Assembly (NCBI GenBank): GCA_004000035.1
Contig: RJAE01000014.1
Location: 1-64,000 of the forward strand
Direction: 5' to 3'
From: Arthrobacter sulfonylureivorans
GTDB taxonomy: Bacteria > Actinomycetota > Actinomycetes > Actinomycetales > Micrococcaceae
DNA length: 64,000 nucleotides
This document shows positions 16,083 through 25,137 of this stretch, piece after piece (positions within the stretch are counted from its first letter, which is position 1; every line of letters begins with the position of its first letter). Both the position numbers and the translations under genes were made by a program. The notes beneath the pieces were generated by a model. It was not told the origin of the DNA. It made no database searches and saw nothing but the letters and a program-made list of their open reading frames with translations.

Positions 16083-16439
16083 ATGAGAGCGAAGGATGAA
16101 CTCGGGCGGCGCGGCGAGGAGATGGCCGCCGCCTATCTGTCCGGTGCCGGCCAGCGCGTGATCGACCGGAACTGGCGCAGCCCGGACGGTGAGCTGGACC
16201 TGATCACCGTGGACGGGGCGTCCATCGTGGTCTCCGAGGTGAAGACGCGTCGCAGCACCGACTACGGTCACCCCTTCGAAGCCATCACCGGTGCCAAGGT
16301 CCGGCGGCTACAGTCGTTGGGACAACAGTGGCTGCGGGACCATGGCATGGCCGGCACAGCCATGCGGGTGGACGCTGTGGCGGTGCTCTACGGACAGGCC
16401 CGCTGGCCCGTGATCGAGTATCTCAAGGACGTCGGCTGA
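16083..16439 (+). CDS. UPF0102 (YraN) nuclease-fold protein
   Basis: The 118-residue protein matches the YraN/UPF0102 family, a restriction-endonuclease-like fold of unknown role often next to comM. It shows GRRGEEMAAAYL at the start, the core RNWRSPDGELDLITVDG, and VVSEVKTRRSTDYGHPFEAI, which hold the D-ExK-type residues. The ATG at 16083 begins where the family begins. GGAGG lies almost against it, too close for an ideal ribosome site, so the start or the mode of initiation is slightly uncertain. Its stop overlaps the comM ATG (TGATG). Confidence 0.93.
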   Translation: MRAKDELGRRGEEMAAAYLSGAGQRVIDRNWRSPDGELDLITVDGASIVVSEVKTRRSTDYGHPFEAITGAKVRRLQSLGQQWLRDHGMAGTAMRVDAVAVLYGQARWPVIEYLKDVG

Positions 16440-17980
16440 TGGGCCTCGGGCGGACGTTTTCCGTTGCGCTGGTGGGCTTGAACGGATACATCGTGGAGGT
16501 CGAGGCCGACATTGGCCAGACACTTCCGGCGTTTGTGCTCCTGGGCTTGCCGGATGCGTCCCTGTCCGAAGCGAAGGAGCGGATCAAGGCCGCCGCGAAG
16601 AACGCCGGTGTCCCGCTCAGCCGGCGGAAGATCACCGTCAATTTGGTCCCTGCATCGCTGCCGAAAAAGGGCTCCGGCTTTGATTTAGCCATCGTGCTGG
16701 CAGCCCTTCAAGCAGCGGGCGATATCCGCTCTGCCGGCCGTACGGTGTTTCTGGCCGAGCTCGGGCTGGACGGGCGGCTCCGTCCGGTGAGCGGGGTCCT
16801 GCCGGCTGTCATGGCAGCGGTGGACGCGGGCTATTCACAGGTGGCCGTCGCTGCGGCCAATGCCGATGAGGCCGCTTTGGTGCCGGGCGCGGAAGTACGC
16901 AGCTTCGAGACGCTGGCCGAAGTGCTCCTGGCCTTCGGAGCAGACCTTGACCGGCTCAATCTCGCCGCGTCGGGACCGCGCTGGGAACCCACGGCGGCGG
17001 CCACTGCCCCTGCCGGTCCGGCACCGGATCTGGCAGACGTGGCGGGACAACACGATGCCCGCATGGCGTTGGAAGTGGCCGCCGCGGGCGGGCACCACCT
17101 GCTTCTGGTCGGCCCGCCCGGCGCTGGGAAGACCATGCTGGCAGAACGGCTGCCCGGTATCCTGCCCGACCTCCCTGACCATCACGCGATGGAGGTCACG
17201 GCCATCCACTCCCTGAGCGCCATAGCGGCGCCGCTCACCGAACTGATTCGGCGCCCACCCTATGAGAGCCCCCACCACACAGCCACCGCCGTTTCAATCA
17301 TCGGCGGCGGTTCCGGCCTGCCCCGACCGGGCGCCGCCTCCAGGGCCCACCGGGGCGTGCTTTTCATGGACGAAGCGCCGGAATACGACCGGCAGGTCCT
17401 CGACGCCCTGCGCCAGCCGCTGGAAAGCGGAAAGCTGGTGGTGCACCGGGCCGCCGGAAGTGCCGCCTACCCCGCACGCTTCCAACTGGTGATGGCCGCC
17501 AATCCTTGTCCGTGCGGGCTCTCCGGAGGCAAGGGACTGGACTGTACCTGTACGGCCGAGCAGAAGCGCCGCTACTTTGGCAAGCTCTCCAATCCCTTGA
17601 CCGACCGCATCGACCTGCAATTGACCTTGCAGCGGCTGACGGTTGCAATGATGTCCGCCGGATGCAGTCGGGAGAGCAGCGCGGTCGTGGCCGGCCGGGT
17701 CGCTGCCGCCCGGACGGCCCAGCAGGAGCGGCTGCGCCCGTGGGGGATCGGGCTGAATTCGGAGATCAGCGGGGAACTGCTCACCGGCAAGCTGCGGCCT
17801 TCGCCGGCTGTCACCCGTGACCTGGACCGTGCCATGGAGAGGGCCGTGCTGACCGGGCGCGGCTATACCCGGGTGCTGCGCGTGGCTTGGACGCTCGCGG
17901 ACCTAGCCGGCTTGGACAGGCCGGACCGGGACGCAGTCAGCACCGCGCTAACCTTCCGCCAACAGGTCAAGGCGGCCTGA
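16439..17980 (+). CDS. comM: ComM/YifB-type Mg-chelatase-like AAA+ ATPase
   Basis: ComM is a hexameric helicase that extends branch migration of incoming single-stranded DNA during natural transformation; YifB homologs are widespread. The 513-residue product has the N-terminal ChlI domain (GLNGYIVEVEADIGQTLPAF, LPDASLSEAKERIKAA), a central AAA+ domain with Walker A GPPGAGKTML (near residue 223) and Walker B LFMDEAPEYD, a Cys-containing segment (AANPCPCGLSGG, CTCTAEQKRRY), and the C-terminal Mg_chelatase_C domain. The start overlaps yraN. With dprA next, the locus is a classic competence cassette. Confidence 0.96.
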   Translation: MGLGRTFSVALVGLNGYIVEVEADIGQTLPAFVLLGLPDASLSEAKERIKAAAKNAGVPLSRRKITVNLVPASLPKKGSGFDLAIVLAALQAAGDIRSAGRTVFLAELGLDGRLRPVSGVLPAVMAAVDAGYSQVAVAAANADEAALVPGAEVRSFETLAEVLLAFGADLDRLNLAASGPRWEPTAAATAPAGPAPDLADVAGQHDARMALEVAAAGGHHLLLVGPPGAGKTMLAERLPGILPDLPDHHAMEVTAIHSLSAIAAPLTELIRRPPYESPHHTATAVSIIGGGSGLPRPGAASRAHRGVLFMDEAPEYDRQVLDALRQPLESGKLVVHRAAGSAAYPARFQLVMAANPCPCGLSGGKGLDCTCTAEQKRRYFGKLSNPLTDRIDLQLTLQRLTVAMMSAGCSRESSAVVAGRVAAARTAQQERLRPWGIGLNSEISGELLTGKLRPSPAVTRDLDRAMERAVLTGRGYTRVLRVAWTLADLAGLDRPDRDAVSTALTFRQQVKAA

Positions 17981-18027
17981 ACGTGCCTTCCCCACCAGCG
18001 TTGGCCAGCTACGAGGAGATGACCAGA

Positions 18028-19227
18028 ATGACGCAACTGCCCTCCGACGATGAGCGCCTGGCCCGGGCGGCCCTGTCCCGGCTGATGGAACCGTCGGACT
18101 GGATCGGACTGGCCCTGGTTGCCGTTGCCGGTCCGTTCGACGCCTTGCGTATCGCCACCGGACAGATGACCGCTGGGCACGGTCTGCAGGCAGAGCTGCT
18201 CAGGACCCTGGACCGAGAGACAACGACGGGCACCACGCAGCCGCTGTCCGATGCCTTGGAACGCTGGGCACCGCGGGTCAAGGATCTGGCGCCGGAACGC
18301 GACCTCGCTGTCGTGGGCAGACTCGGCGGCGCGCTGCTCATTCCCGGAGATGCAGTCTGGCCGGCAGCCCTGGCCGACCTCGGGCTCGGAGAACCGCTGT
18401 GCCTCTGGGCACGGGGCAGGTTCACAGACGGCATTCCGGCGGTCGGAGCAACGGTGGCCGTTGTCGGCTCCCGTGACAGCACCAACTACGGCAACCAGGT
18501 GACCGGCGACATCAGCAGCGGACTCGTGCAACGTGGCTACTGCGTCATCTCCGGCGGCGCCTACGGAATTGACGCCCAAGCTCATCGATCGGCACTTGCC
18601 GCGGAGGCGGACCACGTCGCGACCATGGCGGTCATGGCCGGCGGTCTCGACCGCTACTACCCGGCAGGTAACGAGGAACTGCTCCGGGCAATTGCCAGCC
18701 GGGGCATACTGCTGGCCGAGGTGCCGCCCGGTGCCGCGCCAACACGATGGAGGTTCCTGCAGAGAAACAGGCTGATCGCAGCGTTGGCGTCAGCCACCAT
18801 TGTTGTGGAAGCGCGTTGGCGCTCCGGTGCTCTGAACACAGCGCACCACGCAGCTGGCCTTGGCCGGGGCGTGGGCGCGGTTCCTGGATCCGTCTACAGC
18901 GCCAACTCGGCCGGCACGCACCGGTTGCTGCGCGACGGCAGCGCAACGGCCATCACCGACGCGGCGGAGGCGGCCGAACTTGCTGGACCGGTTGGAACCG
19001 CCCTCGAGCCGGGAACTCAGGAAACGTTGGCGGACCACGACGGTCTCGGCGTGGATGACTTGCTGCTGCTCGATGCCTTGCCAGTTCGCCGAGGAAGCAC
19101 CGTGGACAAACTCGCCACAGTCGCCGGAATCCCGGTCCGCTCGGTGCTGGCCGGGCTCGGCCGACTGGAGGCGGCAGGGCTCGCCGTGCCGGATGCCGGC
19201 GGCTGGCGGCGCGGGAGGAGGGGCTGA
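18028..19227 (+). CDS. dprA: DNA-processing protein DprA
   Basis: DprA loads RecA on single-stranded DNA taken up during transformation. The Rossmann-like core is present: VAVVGSRDSTNYGNQV, VISGGAYGIDAQAHRSAL, AGGLDRYYPAGN, and RRFxxRNR-type FLQRNRLIAALASATIVVEA. A C-terminal winged-helix domain (DprA_WH, about residues 335-395) follows. The ATG at 18028 is chosen for its GAGGAG 9 bases upstream; an ATG three codons earlier is too close to that site. The product has 399 residues. comM-dprA-xerC is the usual order, but whether this organism is transformable cannot be judged from here. Confidence 0.95.
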   Translation: MTQLPSDDERLARAALSRLMEPSDWIGLALVAVAGPFDALRIATGQMTAGHGLQAELLRTLDRETTTGTTQPLSDALERWAPRVKDLAPERDLAVVGRLGGALLIPGDAVWPAALADLGLGEPLCLWARGRFTDGIPAVGATVAVVGSRDSTNYGNQVTGDISSGLVQRGYCVISGGAYGIDAQAHRSALAAEADHVATMAVMAGGLDRYYPAGNEELLRAIASRGILLAEVPPGAAPTRWRFLQRNRLIAALASATIVVEARWRSGALNTAHHAAGLGRGVGAVPGSVYSANSAGTHRLLRDGSATAITDAAEAAELAGPVGTALEPGTQETLADHDGLGVDDLLLLDALPVRRGSTVDKLATVAGIPVRSVLAGLGRLEAAGLAVPDAGGWRRGRRG

Positions 19228-19392
19228 GCGAGGACGGAGGTGCTGAGGGCCGGACAACGGTACCTGAGGATGACAATCAGGTTGGCGAAGTCAGCGCCTT
19301 CGGGGCGTGGCGGGGCCGGGCGCGACAGAAAGATCGAGGCTGCCCCCGTGCGCCTGCTTGAGTTCGCCTCGCCCGGCCAGCAAAGTAAGGGG

Positions 19393-20346
19393 ATGAGCTC
19401 TGCAGATATACCCGAAGCGCAGGGCACACACCCACTTCCGGAGGCTTTTGATTCTGCTCTGGATGGCTTCGCCCGCTATCTGGGTGCTGAACGTGCCCGC
19501 TCCGAACACACCGTCCGGGCCTATCTGACCGACGTCAGGCATCTGCTCGGCTACGCCGCCGAGGCCGGAGCCGCAACGTTATCGGATATCACGCTCGGGA
19601 CCCTGCGCTCCTGGCTCGGCGTGATGAACGGCGCCGGCATGGCCAGGTCCACGCTGGCGCGGCGCACTGCGACGGCCCGCAGCTTCATGGCCTGGGCGCT
19701 GCGGGAGGAGCTCATCATCACCGACCCGTCGCTTCGGTTGAAGGCGCCCAAACGCAACAGCTCGCTGCCGACCGTGCTGCGGCCGGCCCAGGTGGACGAG
19801 TTGTTCCGCACCCTCGCGGACGAAGCAGCGGACGGCCAGCCGCTGCCGCTCCGTGACCGGGCGATGATCGAGTTGCTCTACGCCACCGGGATCCGGGTCA
19901 GCGAACTGTCCGGCCTCGACATCGACGACGTGGACAACGAACGGAGGACCATCCGGGTACTGGGCAAAGGAAACAAGGAGCGCACCGTACCGTTTGGCCT
20001 ACCGGCCGCCGTCGCCATGGATGACTGGCTGCGCCGCGGCCGCCCCAAACTCTCCGACGCCCAGAGCGGCCCGGCCGTGTTCCTGGGCCAGCGGGGCAAA
20101 CGGGTGGACCCGCGGCAAGTCCGCTCCGTTTCGGCCAGGCTTTTCGCTCTGCTTGGCGATACTTCGGCCACCGGGCCGCACGCGTTGCGGCACAGTGCTG
20201 CCACCCATCTGCTGGACGGGGGAGCGGACCTGCGGGCCGTGCAGGAGATTTTGGGGCACAGCACCCTGGCGACCACACAGCTCTACACCCACGTCTCGGT
20301 GGACCGGTTGCGGCGCAGCTACCAACAGGCGCATCCGCGGGCTTAG
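19393..20346 (+). CDS. xerC: Tyrosine recombinase XerC
   Basis: XerC acts with XerD at dif to resolve chromosome dimers. The 317-residue protein has an N-terminal SAM-like core-binding domain (about residues 15-110) and the catalytic domain with the full set: Arg in YATGIRVSELSGL, Lys in LGKGNKERTVPF, HxxR in PHALRHSAATHLL, His in LGHSTLATTQ, and the Tyr nucleophile in QLYTHVSVD. The ATG at 19393 gives the standard length; the frame is open upstream to 19240 but with atypical sequence. It follows dprA, as in related genomes, and appears to be the housekeeping recombinase rather than a phage integrase. Confidence 0.93.
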   Translation: MSSADIPEAQGTHPLPEAFDSALDGFARYLGAERARSEHTVRAYLTDVRHLLGYAAEAGAATLSDITLGTLRSWLGVMNGAGMARSTLARRTATARSFMAWALREELIITDPSLRLKAPKRNSSLPTVLRPAQVDELFRTLADEAADGQPLPLRDRAMIELLYATGIRVSELSGLDIDDVDNERRTIRVLGKGNKERTVPFGLPAAVAMDDWLRRGRPKLSDAQSGPAVFLGQRGKRVDPRQVRSVSARLFALLGDTSATGPHALRHSAATHLLDGGADLRAVQEILGHSTLATTQLYTHVSVDRLRRSYQQAHPRA

Positions 20347-20685
20347 GCCGCGGGTAGCAGGAACCAAAGGGTGGAGGGAGCAGCGAGTAGGGTTGTGGAC
20401 ACCGCGGGGTTGCGGGAGCGGCGAGCGGGGTTGCGGAAGCCACAGCTCGCGGGAGCCGCGAGCCAGGACGCAGGGCCCAACGACGCAGGTGGCGGGCCCG
20501 GAACAGGCCTGCTTGGGCCGAATCCGCGACACGCAATGGCACATTGGTAGTTACACTGGCGCAATTCGCCGCCGTACGGCACAATGAGGATCGAAAGCGT
20601 CGGAAACAGCAGTACTGACAAGTTCCATCTGTCTCAAGGCTGAAGGTCGTTGGGGAAGACGTACCTACAGCAAATGGAGGATGGG
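20347..20685. other. Gene-free region between xerC and the DUF3145 gene
   Basis: The 339-base region has no convincing gene. At 20385-20445 it contains imperfect direct repeats with the core GAGYRGGGTTGYGGA, and its right half is AT-richer than the surroundings. GGCACAAT at 20578-20585 resembles the -10 core seen before rpsP and may serve the DUF3145 gene. Confidence 0.5.
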
Positions 20686-21189
20686 ATGTCTGTTGTGATG
20701 ACTCGTGGCGTGCTGTTTGTGCATTCAGCACCTTCGGCATTGTGCCCTCATATCGAGTGGGCCGTCGGATCGGTCGTGGACAAGCGAACCGATCTGGAGT
20801 GGACCGCTCAGCCTGCCGCGCCCGGAATGTACCGGGCCGAGCTGTCGTGGGTCGGGGCCCAGGGGACCGGCGCCATGCTGGCTTCTGCCCTGCGCGGCTG
20901 GGCGCACCTGCGTTACGAAGTGGCCGAAGAACCGAGCCCCGGCGTCGACGGCGGCCGCTGGTCACACACACCCGAACTCGGGATTTTCCACGCGATGACG
21001 GACGTCCACGGCAACGTCATGGTGAGCGAAGACCGCATCCGCTACGCCTACGAGGCCGGAGCCGGCGATCCCGCCGCTGTCTACCACGAACTGTCGCTCG
21101 CCCTGGGCGAGGCCTGGGACGAAGAACTCGAGCCGTTCCGCCATGCAGCCGAAGGCGCCCCTGTGCGCTGGCTGCACCAGGTCGGCTAA
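20686..21189 (+). CDS. DUF3145 family protein
   Basis: The 167-residue protein begins MSVVMTRGVLFVHSAPSALC, the characteristic start of the actinobacterial DUF3145 family, and continues with PHIEWAVGSVV, the conserved AELSWVG, and the WDEELEPFRHAAEG region near the end. The ATG at 20686 follows GGAGG with 5-base spacing. The family is usually found next to the fatty-acid synthesis operon, as here, but is convergent with it, and its function is unknown. No membrane segment is present. Confidence 0.93.
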   Translation: MSVVMTRGVLFVHSAPSALCPHIEWAVGSVVDKRTDLEWTAQPAAPGMYRAELSWVGAQGTGAMLASALRGWAHLRYEVAEEPSPGVDGGRWSHTPELGIFHAMTDVHGNVMVSEDRIRYAYEAGAGDPAAVYHELSLALGEAWDEELEPFRHAAEGAPVRWLHQVG

Positions 21190-21222
21190 CCAGGGGCTTT
21201 CGAACCCTCCTCCAGCCACGCA

Positions 21223-21263
21223 AAAGGGAGGGCGGCCGGTAAAATACCGGCCGCCCTCCCTTT
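21223..21263. terminator. Bidirectional terminator between DUF3145 gene and fabF
   Basis: A perfect 19-bp stem (AAAGGGAGGGCGGCCGGTA and its complement) closes a 3-nt AAA loop. The A-rich left and T-rich right edges let it work for both convergent transcription units. Confidence 0.92.
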
Positions 21264-21303
21264 CGTGCTGCCCGCGGGCGGCACACTCAATCAGGCGTAG
21301 CGA

Positions 21304-22539
21304 TTAGACGTTGCGGAACACGACGACGGCGTTGTGCCCGCCGAAGCCGAAGGAGTTGTTCAACGCAATGATGTCTCCCTGCGGCAGATCGCGGGCCGAG
21401 GTGACCACATCCAGCGGGATCTCCGGATCCTGGTTTTCCAGGTTGATCGTCACCGGCGCGCGGCGTTCGTAGACGGCCATCACGGTCATCACGGACTCCA
21501 CTGCGCCCGAGGCTCCGAGCAGGTGGCCGGTCTGAGACTTGGTGGCGGAGACGGCCACGTTGGAAACGTGGTCGCCGAGCGCGGCCTTCAGAGCGGTGTA
21601 CTCCGGTTTGTCGCCCACCGGGGTGGACGTGGCGTGGGCATTGACATGCACCACGTCGGTCGCCTGCGCCCGCGCATCGAACAGGGCAGCCTTCAGCGCC
21701 CGGGTGGCGCCCAGCCCCTCGGGGTCCGGCGCCGTGATGTGGTAGGCGTCGGCGGTGACGCCGGAACCGGCAAGTTCGGCGTAGATGCGGGCGCCACGGG
21801 CCAGGGCATGCTCCTCGGCCTCCAGCACCAGCGCACCGGCGCCTTCGCCCATGACGAAGCCGTCGCGGTCCATGTCGTAGGGACGCGAGGCATGCTCGGG
21901 GTCGTCGTTGCGCTTGGACAGCGCCTGCATGGCGCTGAAGGCGGCGATCGGCATCGGGTGGATCGCGGCTTCGGCACCGCCGGTCATCACGACGTCGGCC
22001 TTGCCGGCACGGATCAGTTCAACGCCCATGGAGATGGCCTCGGTGCCGGAAGCACAGGCGGACACGGGGGTGTGCGCACCGGCGCGGGCGCCCAGGTCCA
22101 TGCTCACGGCGGCCGCGGGACCGTTCGGCATCAGCATCGGAACCGTCATCGGCAGCACGCGGCGCGGCCCGCGGTCACGCAGCGTGTCCCACGCATCGAG
22201 CAGCGTCCAGACGCCGCCGATGCCGGTAGCGAAGGCCACGGCCAGCCGGTCGTGGTCCACCTCTTCGATGCCGGAATCCTTCCAGGCTTCGCGCGATGCG
22301 ACGACGGCGAACTGGGTGGAGGGATCCATCCGCTTGGCTTCGACCCGGGTCAGTACTTCGTCCGGACGGTTGCTGGCCTTGGCGGCGAACGTCACCGGCA
22401 GCTCGTATTTGGCCACCCAATCATCTTCGAGGGTATGGGCCCCGGAAACGCCCTTGAGGGCATTCCGCCACATCGTGGGGACGTCGCCGCCAATCGGGGT
22501 GGTGGCGCCGAGGCCGGTGATGACTACTTTGCGTGCCAT
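21304..22539 (-). CDS. fabF: 3-oxoacyl-ACP synthase II (FabF/KAS II)
   Basis: KAS II condenses malonyl-ACP with acyl-ACP in fatty-acid elongation. The 411-residue thiolase-fold protein has the nucleophile Cys in VSACASGTEA (near residue 162), the two catalytic histidines in NAHATSTPVGD and SQTGHLLGASG, and the C-terminal glycine loop NNSFGFGGHNAVV. It is the last gene of a minus-strand operon with fabD, fabH and acpP. The acpP-fabF gap is about 106 bases. A strong bidirectional terminator follows. Length and motifs are standard. Confidence 0.97.
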   Translation of the reverse strand: MARKVVITGLGATTPIGGDVPTMWRNALKGVSGAHTLEDDWVAKYELPVTFAAKASNRPDEVLTRVEAKRMDPSTQFAVVASREAWKDSGIEEVDHDRLAVAFATGIGGVWTLLDAWDTLRDRGPRRVLPMTVPMLMPNGPAAAVSMDLGARAGAHTPVSACASGTEAISMGVELIRAGKADVVMTGGAEAAIHPMPIAAFSAMQALSKRNDDPEHASRPYDMDRDGFVMGEGAGALVLEAEEHALARGARIYAELAGSGVTADAYHITAPDPEGLGATRALKAALFDARAQATDVVHVNAHATSTPVGDKPEYTALKAALGDHVSNVAVSATKSQTGHLLGASGAVESVMTVMAVYERRAPVTINLENQDPEIPLDVVTSARDLPQGDIIALNNSFGFGGHNAVVVFRNV

Positions 22540-22645
22540 TGATTCAGTCTCTCAATAGTGATTGGGCGATAAATCTGGTGCGGCGGCCGGACTGGGGGAT
22601 CACCCGCCGGCCGCCGAATCCCGGGCAGACCCGGGCAACGCGGAA

Positions 22646-22891
22646 CTAAGCCTGGGCGTTGACGATGAAGTTGACGGCGTCGCCGACGGTCTTGAGGTTC
22701 TTGACCTCTTCGTCCGGGATGCGCACGCCGAACTTTTCCTCGGCGTTGACCACAATGGTCATCATCGAGATGGAGTCGATATCCAGGTCGTCGGTGAAGG
22801 ACTTGTCCATCTCGACAGCCTCCGGGGCCAGGCCGGTCTCTTCGTTGACGATCTCGGCCAGACCGGCCAGGATTTCTTCGTTGCTAGCCAT
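22646..22891 (-). CDS. acpP: Acyl carrier protein
   Basis: ACP carries growing acyl chains on phosphopantetheine. The 81-residue acidic protein has the attachment serine in DDLDIDSISMMT; the usual motif is DSL, and here it is DSI. The four-helix pattern is intact. The ATG at 22891 has AAAGGAG upstream. It is the third gene of the fab operon. A 111-base gap to fabH may hold extra expression signals, which would fit the high ACP demand. Confidence 0.97.
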   Translation of the reverse strand: MASNEEILAGLAEIVNEETGLAPEAVEMDKSFTDDLDIDSISMMTIVVNAEEKFGVRIPDEEVKNLKTVGDAVNFIVNAQA

Positions 22892-23002
22892 GGTGGCTCC
22901 TTTTCTTGTGCTGCCGGACGGTGTCCGGACGGGGTTTCAAACCGCGTTTTGCGGCCTGGTTCTGGTTGGAATGTAGGGGAGGCCCGACTACCGCAAGGCA
23001 GT

Positions 23003-24070
23003 CTACGGCAGGACGATGACCTGCGCGCCGAACACCAGGCCGGCACCGAAGCCGATCTGCAGCGCCAGTCCGCCGGACAGCGCGGGGTTCTCCTGCAGCA
23101 GGCGGTGCGTCGCCAGCGGGATCGAGGCTGCAGAGGTGTTGCCGGCGTCGGCGATGTCGCGGGCCACGACCACGCTCTCGGGCAGCTTCAGCTGCTTGAC
23201 CATCTCGTCGATGATGCGCATGTTCGCCTGGTGCGGGACGAAAGCGGCGAGGTCTTCCGGCTGCAGGCCGGCGGCTGCCAGCGCCTGCTTGGCCACCTTG
23301 GCCATTTCCCATACGGCCCAGCGGAACACGGACGGCCCGTCCTGGCGCAGTGTCGGCCAGAGCTTGGTGTCCTTCTCGTCAAAGGTGTCCGAGACGGCGG
23401 ACAGCGAGCCGGCGGCCTCGGCGGCCAGCGACAGTTCGCGCACCGAATTGAGCGAGTGGGTCATGCTGATGGTGTCCCACTTGCTGCCGTCGGAGCCCCA
23501 CACCGGCTTGCTGATGCCCGGGATGTCGGACGGGCCCACCACGACGGCGCCGGCGCCGTCGCCCAGCAGGAAGGAGATGGTCCGTTCGGTGTTGTCGATG
23601 ACGTCGGAGAGCTTCTCGGCGCCGACCACCAGGACGTAATCGGCGGTGCCGGAACGTACCAGGGCGTCGGCCTGGGCAATGCCGTAGCAGTAGCCCGCGC
23701 ACGCGGCGGAGATATCGAAGGCGGGGGCCGGGGTGGCGCCTACCCGGTCGGCCAGCGCAGCGGCGGCTGACGGCGTGGCGTACGGATGCGACACGGTGGA
23801 GACGATGACGGCCCCGAGCTGGTCGCCGGTGATGCCGGCCTGGGCCATCGCTTCCTTGGCGGCGCCTTCGGCCATGTCCAGCACGGAGGTGTTGGCGTTG
23901 GCCCGGTGGCGGGTGACGATTCCGGTCCGCTGGCGGATCCATTCGTCGGAGGAATCGATCCACTGGCAGACGTCGTCGTTGGTGACGATGACGTCGGGAC
24001 GGTAGGCGCCGATTCCCAGCACACGAGAGAAGTCGCGAAGCGGGGTCTGCTGGATGACGGGGGTGCTCAC
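23003..24070 (-). CDS. fabH: 3-oxoacyl-ACP synthase III (FabH)
   Basis: FabH starts fatty-acid synthesis by condensing acyl-CoA with malonyl-ACP; branched-chain primers are usual in this group. The 355-residue product has the Cys-His-Asn triad: Cys in FDISAACAGYCYG, His in FVPHQANMRI, Asn in DAGNTSAASIP. The GTG at 24070 overlaps the fabD stop by 4 bases (GTGA), implying translational coupling, and the family begins there although the frame is open further upstream. Confidence 0.96.
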   Translation of the reverse strand: MSTPVIQQTPLRDFSRVLGIGAYRPDVIVTNDDVCQWIDSSDEWIRQRTGIVTRHRANANTSVLDMAEGAAKEAMAQAGITGDQLGAVIVSTVSHPYATPSAAAALADRVGATPAPAFDISAACAGYCYGIAQADALVRSGTADYVLVVGAEKLSDVIDNTERTISFLLGDGAGAVVVGPSDIPGISKPVWGSDGSKWDTISMTHSLNSVRELSLAAEAAGSLSAVSDTFDEKDTKLWPTLRQDGPSVFRWAVWEMAKVAKQALAAAGLQPEDLAAFVPHQANMRIIDEMVKQLKLPESVVVARDIADAGNTSAASIPLATHRLLQENPALSGGLALQIGFGAGLVFGAQVIVLP

Positions 24071-25032
24071 TTCTCGGATTCTCCAGACATGCTGTTCGTA
24101 ACGGGGGTCTGTTCGGTGTGTTCGGCGATGAAGGCCCGGGCTGCATCCAGATCCTCCGGCGACTTCAGCGACATGGTGGCCACGCCCTTCATGCCGCGTT
24201 TGGCCAGCCCGGCCAGGGTTCCGGCCGGCGGCAGTTCCAGCAGTCCGGTGATGCCGACGGACAGCATTTTCTCCATGCACTTGTCCCAGCGCACCGGGCG
24301 CGAGACCTGGGCGATCAGGCTGTCCAGGTTTTCCTCGCCGCCGACGACGGGTTCGCCGTCGTAATTGGAGAGCAGGGTCAGCGCCGGCATCGCCGGCTTC
24401 AGCTGCGGGCGCAGGTTTTCCAGGGCGCTGACCGCGGGAGCCATGTGTTCGGTGTGGAAGGCGCCGGCGACCTTCAGCGGGATGACCCGCGCCTTGGCCG
24501 GCGGGTTCGCGGCGAACGCCTGCAGTTGCTCCAGCGTGCCGGCGGCAACCGTCTGCCCGCCGCCGTTGGCGTTGGCAGGGGTCAGGCCCGCGGCCTCGAT
24601 GGCGGCCAGCACTTCGTCCGGATCGCCGCCGAGCACGGCGCTCATGCCGGTGGGGGTCTGCGCGGCGGCACGGGCCATCGCGTTGGCGCGCTCGCGCACA
24701 AAGTTCATTGCATCGTTCTCGGTCAGCGCGCCGGACACCGCGGAAGCGGTGATTTCCCCGACCGAGTGTCCCGCGACGACGGTGGAGAGGTCCAGTGCCT
24801 CGTCCACAGTCAGTGCGCGGGCGGCCAGCAGGCCTGCGGCGACGATCAGCGGCTGGGCGACGGCGGTGTCCTTGATGGTCTCCTCATCGGACACGGTGCC
24901 GTGGGAGAGCAGGTCAAGCTGCGCGATGTCGCTGAGCAGCCCGAGGTGTTCGGCCACGCCGGGTACCTCAAGCCATGGGCTGAGGAATCCGGGCGTCTGG
25001 GAGCCCTGGCCTGGGCAGACTATTGCAAGCAC
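24067..25032 (-). CDS. fabD: Malonyl-CoA:ACP transacylase
   Basis: FabD transfers malonyl groups from CoA to ACP. The 321-residue protein has the N-terminal CPGQGSQTPG oxyanion motif, the catalytic Ser in VVAGHSVGEITA (near residue 93), Arg in NFVRERANAMARA, and His in GAFHTEHMAPA. It starts with GTG at 25032 and is the first structural gene of the fab operon, 105 bases downstream of the PucR-type regulator on the same strand. A palindrome in that gap is a good candidate operator. Confidence 0.96.
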   Translation of the reverse strand: MLAIVCPGQGSQTPGFLSPWLEVPGVAEHLGLLSDIAQLDLLSHGTVSDEETIKDTAVAQPLIVAAGLLAARALTVDEALDLSTVVAGHSVGEITASAVSGALTENDAMNFVRERANAMARAAAQTPTGMSAVLGGDPDEVLAAIEAAGLTPANANGGGQTVAAGTLEQLQAFAANPPAKARVIPLKVAGAFHTEHMAPAVSALENLRPQLKPAMPALTLLSNYDGEPVVGGEENLDSLIAQVSRPVRWDKCMEKMLSVGITGLLELPPAGTLAGLAKRGMKGVATMSLKSPEDLDAARAFIAEHTEQTPVTNSMSGESEK

Positions 25033-25099
25033 GTATCAAGCTTTCCAAAGAGGAGATGGTTTCCACGGTGTTTCGGCACACGAAGCTCGCCGGACCGCT

Positions 25100-25116
25100 T
25101 TGTAGGAAGTCTACAA
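25100..25116. promoter_or_regulatory. Candidate operator for the fatty-acid regulator
   Basis: TTGTAG-GAAGT-CTACAA is a perfect 6-5-6 palindrome in the 105-base gap between the PucR-type regulator gene and fabD. This is where FasR-type regulators act in other actinobacteria. Binding is inferred from position and symmetry. Confidence 0.55.
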
Positions 25117-25137
25117 GGTAGTGCCGGTTGCCGCAGG

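Noticed and set aside
19240-19392. N-terminal extension of XerC
   Set aside because: The extra 51 codons are Arg/Gly-rich and unlike the recombinase family; the ATG at 19393 gives the standard length.
21334-23770. Two plus-strand frames opposite fabF, acpP and fabH
   Set aside because: Antisense shadows: the minus-strand genes hold all catalytic motifs and ribosome sites.
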